DNA of 64,000 nt from Tubiluchus corallicola. Taxonomy: Eukaryota; Priapulida; Priapulimorpha; Priapulimorphida; Tubiluchidae. Shown in pieces: positions 42,701-49,781 of this stretch. The position numbers were made by a program, and so were the translations under genes. A model generated the notes under the pieces. The model had not been told where the DNA came from. It searched no databases and worked only from the letters and a program-made list of their open reading frames with translations. Positions within the stretch are counted from its first letter, which is position 1. The number at the start of each line of letters is the position of its first letter. The stretch lies in assembly GCA_030141605.1 (NCBI GenBank), contig JAQGDQ010000025.1, positions 664,907 to 728,906 on the forward strand, in the 5' to 3' direction.

Positions 42701-44742
42701 AGGAAGTGGCCATAATCTGTCATGCTTAGGGTCTCAACAGGAGATAATACCGGGATTGGCTGCAGTAGCCAAGGGATTGGAAAAGTCAAGGGATCCAGAA
42801 CCTCGGGATTTGCAGTTGAATTGAGACCCCTATCATGATATCCACATTCCAAAATCTGTCCTGCAGTTAATCAGGCAGGCAAAATCCAATCAAGAGCTGA
42901 GCTTAAATAGTGGTAACCTAACCTGCCTGCGTGAGATTAATAGCTAACAATTCAGTGCATGAGCTTCAGAACAGGTACACTTCTTTGACAACTGCCTTGC
43001 TCGGAACTTGGTAAACTGTATCTGATATCATTATTTTCGACCTTTCCTGTGTCCCTCGCTGTAGTAATCAGATGTTGTATCCCACAGTAAAAAAACGAAA
43101 TTTCCAGAGCTATTGCAGTCGAACAACGTGCCGAAAACTGTTTTAATTGTGACGTTAATCGTCTAAAAAACATTCTGCCAGGTCGCCTCACAGCTTCTCT
43201 ATAGCACATATGTCAAAAAAACGTATTGTACAATTTTCATTTACTTTTATAATAAAATTGTGAAATGCACCGCGGCTCCTTTTAGCATCTTTATATTAGT
43301 GACTGCAGAATAAAAATAATGAACGATGGCGTCTTAGTAATAAATTCGGCATCATATGAATGTGAGGTTTGTGAGGCCTAAATTGGCAGCAATTTCATGC
43401 TTCAACATTAATGCATCATATATGTAGTTGCAACACGAGATTTCCAATTAAATGGAGACTACTAAAATGAATTTTTAGCTAGAATACTATGCGTCGACAT
43501 TTTGAAATTGATATTCGGCAAATTCATTTGCTTATTTGCATGAAGAACTGATTTGAGTGAACATGTGAACATTGATGACTATAACTGGAGAATGAAAAAT
43601 GAAATTTAAGTAACGGCTTCAACGCGAACTTTCACCATTGAAAATACTAATAAGATTACTGGAAATTTCAGAAAAGATTTCAATATATAGGTTTTAATAT
43701 GATATTTATCGTTTATTCGTTTTATATCTAATACGCTCTAGTTTGCATGTATTTTTCCACTTATTTAATTGTATAACTTAATGATTTATCGTTTTGCATA
43801 AAAATCTCTCCAAAGAAATCATTAATTGGCAAATGATCTTGGCAGTAAATTAACAGAATCATTTTTTTCACTAATAAAAATTACCATAGACAAATACTCT
43901 GGTTGTACTATGTTATGAGAAGTATTTGCTCTGACAAAAAGTGTTTTGCGTAAAAGCGCGTTCACATTCATGCGGTTATACAGCCGATGATAGGATTGCA
44001 TAATATTGTGTCTCGTTATGAGGCGTTCACATTCATTGGCAAGAAATGTATCAAAGCTATCAATGATAAACTTGAATCTTGGTACTGGCAGCAAGAAATG
44101 AACCGGGCTGCGCGGACTGCAAATAGCAATAACCTTAGAACGTATAAACTTTTTAAAAATACTTATAAGATGGAAAATTATATGTTGTTAATTGATATTC
44201 CAAAGCATGGCAGAACCAGCTTAAATAGATTTCGTATTAGTGCTCATAAATTAGCAATTGAAATCGGTAGATAACATAAGCCGAAAAAAATACCTGTAGA
44301 GCAACGAGTATGTAAAATTGTTGTTTGAACAAAGTAGGGGACGAATTGCATGTAATTACTGAATGCCCAGTGTACGTTCATGCACGGGAGGTATCCTTTG
44401 GTACCCTTTCTAATTTCTGTCTAACTTTCATTATATGCCGCTTATTGACTCCTAATGAGAAGTTCCTGTTTTTAAGTGCAGCACAAGACGTACAACTTAT
44501 TAAAATTAATGTTAGATTGGTTCACAACATATTCGAAGACAGGCTTGACCGAGATAACTCATAGCAAGCCTGACTGACTGACTAACTGTAATAATATTAA
44601 ATTTATATATGTATGTTTGTTGCTCTGTTGTATGTTTTTTGTGCTTGAACCATTATACCACATACATGGTTTCTTTGTTTCAATGTAGAATGTTTCTTTT
44701 TTAAGTCTGGTTTTTCTTTGTCTCTTGTAATTTGCTTAAAGA

Positions 44743-44783
<41 letters not shown>

Positions 44784-47700
44784 ATATTAGCACAGGGCTA
44801 AAGTGTGTGCTAAACGGTTGGGTAGCTCATCCGACTATGCAAATCTCTTTGGGAATAGCATGCGCCCCCCCCCCTCCCCGGCGTGCTGGAAGCCGTTGTT
44901 CGTGATCATCACAGCCCAGAGCTGACTAATCTCAAGGTCTAGCGCATAATGCATATTGTAACAAGTTTGTGATGCACAGAGGAATTGTGCTCGTCTAACG
45001 TCTGTAGCAAGACTAGCCAGAGTGTTAAGTTGGGATTTACGTAAGATAATATTGATACTCGTTTGGTGAAAGTTATCAGAGGTATTTCACTTATATTACC
45101 AGAAGTCTGCAACAGCTGAGTTTCGCGTTCATCATTGTATTAGGGGAATTGGTATCATTCAATGACGTCGTCCTCTACACGTCCTCCTGGACAATACACT
45201 CGAAGAACTAGGATCATTAGTATTTGCACGTCACATCGACAAATCCACGTGCTTAGTCAGAAGAGTCACAATTTTTAAGTCTGCACATACACATCCGGGG
45301 TATGGAACTTATAACCTCCTAAACGGAAGGCATACGCGCTATTTCTGCAGTGTGATAAATATGTCTTGCAGTTATTAAAAATGTAAAAAACATAGAGAAT
45401 GAACTTATAATTTGTTTTGGTATCATGTTAAGTGAAGTTCGTCAAAAACTTAGCAGTAGGATATTATCATAGCACCGGCTGGGTTTGGCGGCAACCTGCA
45501 GACCTGCAGTTAATTGTAACTTGTGTAAGAAGCATAATGCAGAGTCAAAGTTGCCAACCAGTTCTTGTTTTAACGAAGCAGCAAAATTAAAGCCAAGTTT
45601 TTGACATGTTCAATTTGGAATTCGATAGAAAGCATTGACAGCTCTGTTATATATGTTATTTTAGTTATACTTAGAATAGATACTGAGTATATATCTTAAT
45701 ACTCCGAAGCTATGCCTAATGAAGCCGAGTTTTTGAACCCCAGGGGTTTTCCGCCTTTTTCAAGTTGGAACAACATGGCTTGGTGTGTATGGGTTGAGTA
45801 AAAACCTTTTGAATCAAATTCTTTGATAGATTTTCTGCAAAAGTTCTCCCAATGAATTAGTTTCTGCGCATGCGCATATCTACTATTCTAACTGAATCGA
45901 CAAAGAACAAGAGTGCAACTGTAACTGAGCAGTGAGAAGTATCGTTACACTGGACACTTTCCTAATGCTGTTCAACTTAGCACTGTTTTTCTACTATATC
46001 GCTCATAATTATTAAATGTTTGAAACCAAGTTTTGACTGAACCGAAGAAAATGTAAAAGTCAATACCTAGATTTGACCTAGGAACTTTTTAATTACAAGT
46101 TTAACTTTATAACTATTTGGCTACGCAGCGCTCTTGATCAAGCCGTTCTTGTCTAATTCAGTGTTATACAGCAGACCAACCAAATTCGCATTTCCAAGTG
46201 TTAGTTTTCTCGCCATAGAGTTGTTACTAACTATTTGAATTACATTTACTAATTGAAATTTTGAAAGTTAAAATTATTAATTTAACATTTTTTATCTCGT
46301 GAGTTTTCACTTTTTGGAACAAAAACCAGTAGATTTCCAAGACTTGCGGTGATTTATTCTTATGCCAAGTTTGGTAATTATAGCTTCACCAGTTTTGATT
46401 AACAGCAATTTTTTCGTCATTGACTTTGATCTTTGACCTTTTGAACTCAAAATCAATGAATTTGCATCTTTTGGCCAGAACTATCCCTGTGCCAAGTTGG
46501 TGGTAATAGCTTCATTTCATTTTATTGTGCAGACAAGCACACATACACACACGTACAGACAGACAGACAGACTACTACTCACGGCGTGGCAAAGAGGATA
46601 TAAATTAATAATTTTTGTATAATTATGCTGACCCTCAAATACACTGAACGCCTTTAAAAGTGATACTCGTTCAACACATTTCAGTTTTAATATGTCATTA
46701 ATATTTTGATATCGCTTTAATGTTTGCTGGCTTTAGCTTGACCTCTAGTAATGTATCACATAATGTCATGCCCAGATTTGGTCAAAATTTGTGTGTGACG
46801 ATATTTTCACAAGGTATGCCACTTTCTGGATAGCAATCAACGGGATAAGCCAGTGATTCCCTAACCGGAGGCACTTGGTCCCAAAAAGAGGAAGTTCAAA
46901 TCCAAGTGGAAGAATTTTAAGAAGGGCAGGAAATGGGTAAGAATTTCAGTTAGAGGAGGAACTCCAAACAGGAAAGCGTGTACTCTATAAATGTGATGTT
47001 AATTTTAATAAAATACAAGTTTCATGATTCACCGAAACAGTGAGTTCATTTTTTTCGTTTGAGCGCAACAATAAAGAAGTTTTACGTAGCTTCGAAAATT
47101 GCTTCAATAATTGCCACTAAAGCGGTTTTGAAGAAGAAAAAATTATTACATAATATAATTTAAGGAAGCATTTCAGTGTGCCTAAGAATGAGTCTGCGGG
47201 CATGTGTTATATATATATAGCAAAATAAGCAAATGCTAATGCATTGTTGCTGATATGAGTAACCAACGTATGAAACGAACAGTTACTAACCAACACACTA
47301 AAGTCTTTAACAGCTGTACTATGGAAGAAGACAACATAAAGCAAAAGGGAGAGAGAGAGCATATATATACACACATATATGCTCTCTCTATTATATATAT
47401 ATAAACTAGAAATGGTTGCTTTAAGCTATCTAACTATCTAACAGAAAGTGCTATTCTGAACTTGTCTTATGTCGCCCATCACTATTTCGATATCGTTAGT
47501 TGTTACCGCAACATTTTTTGATACACTGTATGTGGAAAAACTGAAAAAGCGTCTACATTTCTCTTAAAATAAGAAAAACGGAGATTTTAGAGAGTGACCT
47601 GTTTTTTTACCGCCGAGATTTGGATATATCTAAATTTCGTCTATATTTTTATAGCAGAAGAACGAATTGAAAAATTTTTGGGTTTACAAGAAAATTTAAA

Positions 47701-48364
47701 AAAATGTATTTTAAGAGGCGCGTATGACAGGACTATACATAGCATGCATTAGCATTTCGAGAGAAGAAAAAAGCTGCAAAATGTCACAAATCAGTTATCA
47801 GGGCAGTGCATAAAGGTCCTAACGAAAATATTTAAAAACAGGTGTCTTTATACAGGAGCGTAGTCAGGTTCTAAAGTTAGGAAGAGCAAGCAGGTAATAA
47901 AGGCGCTGTGACACATACCAATTTTTTTAGCGTATTGATTATATATTTTAATTTTGTGTTTAAAATCAAAACACGGGGAAGATACAGTTTTAAAGGAAGT
48001 ACATAATTGTTATTTCATATTTAAAATTAAGACACAATAGAGAGTTTCACAGTAATTTCATAAATCTCAAAACTTAATAAAAACGGAGTTGTTAATTTAA
48101 ACGTAAAACGTGACAAAATAAATCGGCTTTGGCGCGGTTGCTAAGGCGTCAATTTTGAAAAATGTGTTCGGGGAGCGGTTACTCCCCTGGCTTCCCTATT
48201 AGCTGCGCCACTGTCTTTATAATTTCTTACATAATTCCCCACGACGTCAATAAAAGAAATCTGCTTACCTTGTGCGTTCTAAAATTTCTCGATAATCCCA
48301 CATTCCTGCTCAGTGCTGTTGTTACAACTACCAAGAGAAAGAAGATGCAATTTTTCCAACACAT
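26060..48364 (-). CDS. Secreted two-Ig protein, ImpL2-like, spliced, eight coding exons
   Basis: Exons 48269-48364, 40617-40662, 40312-40472, 35365-35551, 33793-33846, 33189-33349, 26647-26772 and 26060-26071 join in one frame of 280 codons plus stop; Drosophila ImpL2 is about 270 residues. Seen: a signal peptide (MCWKNCIFFLLVVVTTALS), a basic linker, Ig domain 1 with Cys in TLECHAGG, Trp in IYWLKDG and Cys in IYSCVAES, a Cys-containing hinge (ETKCAKNKRRTG), and Ig domain 2 with LFCRTTG, VVWLGPSG and VFTCVTEN. The end, NGDLFIKGISW followed by AETFLYPTA, is the ImpL2/ZIG-type C-terminal signature. No membrane anchor follows. In insects ImpL2 binds insulin-like peptides; a similar role here is inference. 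Confidence 0.88.
26647..26772 (-). CDS. ImpL2-like coding exon 7 (Ig2, second half)
   Basis: Encodes VLKNGDLFIKGISWLDD, then MGVFTCVTENPFGTDEAETF and LYPTA. 126 bp, phase 0 on both sides. Confidence 0.92.
27190..27665 (-). mobile_element. LINE reverse-transcriptase relic
   Basis: Minus strand: QFAFCKSSLASPEF leads to GIFLDLSNALPQ, matching the F-LDLSKAFD block, then after frame breaks ISGVPQG. These are two core RT motifs in order, with stops between them. It lies in ImpL2-like intron 7. Confidence 0.7.
28308..28420 (+). mobile_element. Left end of a hAT-type element (truncated)
   Basis: CAGGGCCGGATTAAG followed by GGCCCC-rich sequence is a typical hAT terminus. No matching right end was found before the next element at 28672. 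Confidence 0.4.
28672..29068. mobile_element. hAT-type MITE with TTCGAA-rich interior
   Basis: Ends CAGGGGGTGAGCAT and ATGCTCACCCCTT are inverted, flanked by a perfect 8-bp duplication CTTAAGGA (28664-28671 and 29069-29076). Subterminal regions are packed with TTCGAA and GTTCGAA words. 397 bp, no coding capacity. Confidence 0.9.
29313..29454. mobile_element. hAT-type MITE, 142 bp
   Basis: CAGGGCCTATTTCAG and its exact inverse CTGAAATAGGCCCTG bound the element, with a perfect 8-bp duplication GCTGCCTC at 29305-29312 and 29455-29462. The interior is GC-rich with a long C run next to the right end. Confidence 0.93.
31756..32080 (+). mobile_element. Candidate solo LTR
   Basis: TG...CA bounded stretch with TATAAAAA at 31896-31903 and AATAAA at 32015-32020, the order and spacing of a retrotransposon LTR. 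Flanking 5-mers GGCTG and TGCTG match at 4 of 5. No internal retroelement coding is nearby. It could instead be a promoter with a first exon, since a GGTAAGC donor follows at 31990. Confidence 0.4.
32215..32650. repeat. Dispersed repeat family, copy 1
   Basis: Starts like 55363 and 59876 (CTC(A/C)CGC...AAATGACG(T/C)AAGC(T/C)) and ends with AAAATGAGAGCGTTCAAGCG, matching the AAAATGAG(C/T)G(C/T)(A/G)CCCAAGCG block at 55633 and 60260. Copies 2 and 3 are near 55360-55760 and 59870-60420. Confidence 0.5.
32920..33110 (+). mobile_element. hAT-type terminus CAGTGGTTCTC
   Basis: CAGTGGTTCTCAAAACTG followed by CGGGTCATGACC is the classic form of a hAT/Charlie-type end. No right end was found with a matching target duplication. 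Confidence 0.5.
33189..33349 (-). CDS. ImpL2-like coding exon 6 (Ig2, first half)
   Basis: Contains VELFCRTTG and VVWLGPSG. The GTAAGT donor follows KKYQ in phase 0, matching the intron position inside Ig1. Confidence 0.9.
33793..33846 (-). CDS. ImpL2-like coding exon 5 (hinge)
   Basis: 54-bp symmetrical phase-1 exon encoding ESPNEIGETKCAKNKRRT. Could be skipped without changing the frame. Confidence 0.68.
33970..34240. repeat. Cluster of TTCGGGCA words in both orientations
   Basis: TTCGGGCA occurs near 33992, 34011, 34031 and 34190, and the inverse TGCCCGAA near 34122. This suggests a small element with subterminal repeats; ends were not resolved. Confidence 0.35.
35150..35315. mobile_element. 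Inverted-repeat element enclosing telomere-like repeats
   Basis: AGTTTACAATTCCCCACA at 35150-35167 is exactly inverted at 35298-35315. Between them, 35180-35274 is a run of CCCTAA and variants (CTCTAA, TCCTAA, CCTAAT). No clear target duplication was found. Confidence 0.7.
35365..35551 (-). CDS. ImpL2-like coding exon 4 (Ig1, second half)
   Basis: Contains KLYLDCATKHDEGIYSCVAE, the D-x-G-x-Y-x-C Ig motif, with an extra Cys (LDC) that could pair with the hinge Cys in exon 5. Confidence 0.9.
35615..36238. mobile_element. DNA-transposon-like element with 22-bp perfect inverted ends
   Basis: ACCCATTTCACAGTGAGGAC followed by GC at 35615-35636 is repeated inverted at 36217-36238. A secondary hairpin (AAATTCCTCGTG with its inverse) lies just inside the left end, and an AT microsatellite at 35897-35928 lies in the middle. 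No target duplication could be assigned. Confidence 0.72.
35897..35928. repeat. (AT)n microsatellite
   Basis: Uninterrupted AT run inside the inverted-repeat element. Confidence 0.95.
36300..38400. other. ImpL2-like intron 3, no recognised gene
   Basis: Repeated GACGCTTTT/GACGCTT words at 36705-36770. The open frames at 36798 and 37134 show no recognisable domain. Confidence 0.4.
38500..38691 (-). mobile_element. hAT-type terminus (inverse of CAGTGGTTCTC)
   Basis: GGTTTGAGAACCACTG at 38676-38691 is the mirror of a hAT end. Upstream GGGTCGCAATAAAAGCGGC is typical subterminal sequence. No matched left end. Confidence 0.5.
39555..39854. mobile_element. hAT-type MITE with AT microsatellite
   Basis: Ends CAATGCCGGATTT and AAATCCGGCACTA are inverted. 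Flanks TTTGTAAC (39547-39554) and TTTATAAT (39855-39862) match at 6 of 8, differences being transitions. GGGCCTC motifs recur near both ends, and an (AT)n run sits at 39731-39760. Confidence 0.7.
40312..40472 (-). CDS. ImpL2-like coding exon 3 (Ig1, first half)
   Basis: Contains the first Ig Cys (LECHAGG) and the core Trp (YWLKDG). Ends in phase 0 after EKIIQ. Confidence 0.9.
40617..40662 (-). CDS. ImpL2-like coding exon 2 (basic linker)
   Basis: 46 bp encoding RFGREPYRQRRSKDA, with a TTTCAG acceptor and a GTGAGA donor. RQRRSK could be a furin-type cleavage site. Confidence 0.7.
40870..41270. repeat. Diverged tandem duplication, two ~200-bp copies
   Basis: 40872-41069 and 41084-41270 share AATCTA...CATTCCAAATAAGGACAGAC and ...CAAGGAAATGATCGCCGTCG / ATAGTCGTCATCG blocks in the same order. 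No function suggested. Confidence 0.8.
41300..43970. other. ImpL2-like intron 1, gene-free stretch
   Basis: A short inverted pair AGGGTCTCAA / TTGAGACCCCT at about 42728 and 42827 suggests a ~110-bp MITE. Nothing else is recognised. Confidence 0.4.
43980..44785 (+). mobile_element. 5'-truncated LINE with (AAAT)n tail
   Basis: An open frame (43987-44274) ends in FRISAHKLAIEIGR, then after a stop and frame change gives KIPVEQRVCKI and, at 44325-44564, DELHVITECPVYVHAR. This is the C-terminal zinc-knuckle region (ERxCxxC...EDExHFxxxCPxY) of many LINE ORF2 proteins. It ends in an (AAAT)n tail at 44745-44785. Inactive. Confidence 0.75.
46062..46132 (-). repeat. tRNA-like SINE head (candidate)
   Basis: Minus strand: TAGCCAAATAG (A-box-like) and, about 35 bp on, GGTCAAATCTAGG (B-box-like), joined by ACTTGTAATTAAAAAG, which resembles the usual SINE anticodon-arm sequence. 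Confidence 0.4.
46310..46600 (+). repeat. Retroposon 3' region with CACACA/CAGACAGA tail
   Basis: GATCTTTGACCTTTTGAACTC, then AAAATCAATGAATTTGCATC and a GTGCAGACAAGCACACATAC microsatellite tail. I recall similar 3' ends in invertebrate LINE/SINE families, but this was not checked against a database. Confidence 0.45.
46836..46912 (+). repeat. tRNA-like SINE fragment (candidate)
   Basis: GATAAGCCAGTGATTCCC followed by GGCACTTGG and GTTCAAATCC resembles a decayed tRNA-derived SINE head with a B box. Confidence 0.35.
47351..47389. repeat. Short palindrome in GA/AT repeats
   Basis: GAGAGAGAGCATATAT and ATATATGCTCTCTC are inverted around ACACAC. Could form a hairpin. Confidence 0.8.
47853..48213. 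mobile_element. hAT-type MITE next to the signal-peptide exon
   Basis: Starts CAGGAGCGTAGTCAGG and ends with the imperfect inverse (CTGCGCCACTG). Flanked by a perfect 8-bp duplication TCTTTATA (47845-47852, 48214-48221). It lies 55 bp inside intron 1 from the donor at 48268. Confidence 0.88.
48269..48364 (-). CDS. ImpL2-like coding exon 1 (signal peptide)
   Basis: 32 codons, phase 0 end, donor GTAAGC. The ATG follows closely after a TTTTAG acceptor at about 48368, so a 5' UTR exon lies upstream. Confidence 0.82.
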
Positions 48365-48558
48365 TTGCCTAAAATGCAAAATTTAAACCAATGAGCAAAC
48401 ACAGTAGGATTCCATCAGATCTTACTTAGAATTTTAATGCAAAATTGCGTACAAACAATATTATCTGCTCCGTCGTCCTTCCACAAATGCAGCTTTTAAT
48501 GCAGTTCGAATGGTGCCGAATTTTACAGACATTAAAATTCAGACATTTATAACGTTCT

Positions 48559-48784
48559 TGACTGACTGACTGACTGACTGACTGACTGATTGACTGACTG
48601 ACTGACTGACTGACTGACTGACTGACTGACTGATTGACTGACTGACTGACTGACTGACTGACTGACTGACTGACTGACTGACTGACTGACTGACTGACTG
48701 ACTGACTGACTGACTGACTGACTGACTGATTGACTGACTGACTGACTGACTGACTGACTGACTGAATGAATGAATGAATGAATG
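48559..48784. repeat. (TGAC)n / (TGAA)n microsatellite
   Basis: About 50 TGAC units with occasional TGAT, then TGAA units. It sits about 190 bp upstream of the signal-peptide exon of the ImpL2-like gene. The Ser-Val-Gln open frame through it is an artefact. Confidence 0.97.
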
Positions 48785-49337
48785 TTAGTTTTCAATCAAT
48801 CAAAACTATTTTATTCAATTTCTAAGGGATAGGTAAAAAACGCCTTTCAAGTTTCAAGGTCGGAAATTTCGACATTCATTAAACTCACTCGCCAGGTGAC
48901 AACTTAATTCTTCTTTGTGGACAGTTGTCTGTCCATTATTTAATATTAATATTTATACTAAAACAGAAACTTATCAAACTTGTTTGCAAGGTGCGCTATA
49001 AAAATTCTTAAATTTTGACAGAAATATGTTATAAATATGTTGTCTTTCTGACATGTTAAGTTTTTTGGTTATTTTTTTGCTACATACATTACATCTTTTT
49101 AACAATCAGGCATGCTTCATGTATTTGGCGATGCCGTGATAATATTATCACATACAAAAGTGTTTAAATATTACATTTAATCATTAATTAATTTAAAAAA
49201 AAGAGGTTAATTTACCCCCATTTTCTGTTTTATATTAAGTGTCATTTTTTCATGCTAAGAGTTTCCCCATTTTAGCATTTTTTCGTTTTGTTGGGAAAAA
49301 ATTATTACGAAATTGTTAAAAATAGGGATTTTCTTAC

Positions 49338-49440
49338 CTTGGTTAAGTTTCTCTTGTAGCTGCGTCAGCGCCGGTGGTACAAGCACGTGCAGCTTTCCTT
49401 CTCTTTCGTCACTTACTGCTGCCCATGTCTTTATTACAGG
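49338..49440 (-). other. Candidate 5' UTR exon and promoter region of the ImpL2-like gene
   Basis: A strong donor (AACCAAG followed by GTAAGAAA) on the minus strand at 49338, followed upstream by a comparatively GC-rich stretch (to about 49600). The 3' border is supported by the splice motif; the 5' limit is a guess. Confidence 0.4.
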
Positions 49441-49781
49441 TGCGTAAAGCTATAAAATTGCGTTAAGAGCATGACTGTGCATCTTCAGTTACCAGATGAC
49501 CAGTATGCTGGACGCTGATTGGCTAACAGTGACACACCATCATCGCCTACACCGCCCCCGCATGTGCGTCTGCCCGTTAAAATTGATTTTTTCCTGTTAA
49601 CAGTTTTTTCGAGCGGAAGTTAATCGTTGTTCAAGTAACTAATGTTTGCCTATTCTTATTGCAAATTTAACGTGTAGCGTATGAAACCCACGCTTATAAG
49701 AAGATTTTTGCAAATTTGATCATTTTGAATCAAATTGCATTATCAATCCTCTCTCTGGGCCGAATTACCGCATAAGCAGGC

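Noticed and set aside
48547-48795. Ser-Val-Ser-Gln repeat protein
   Set aside because: It is a translation of the (TGAC)n microsatellite.
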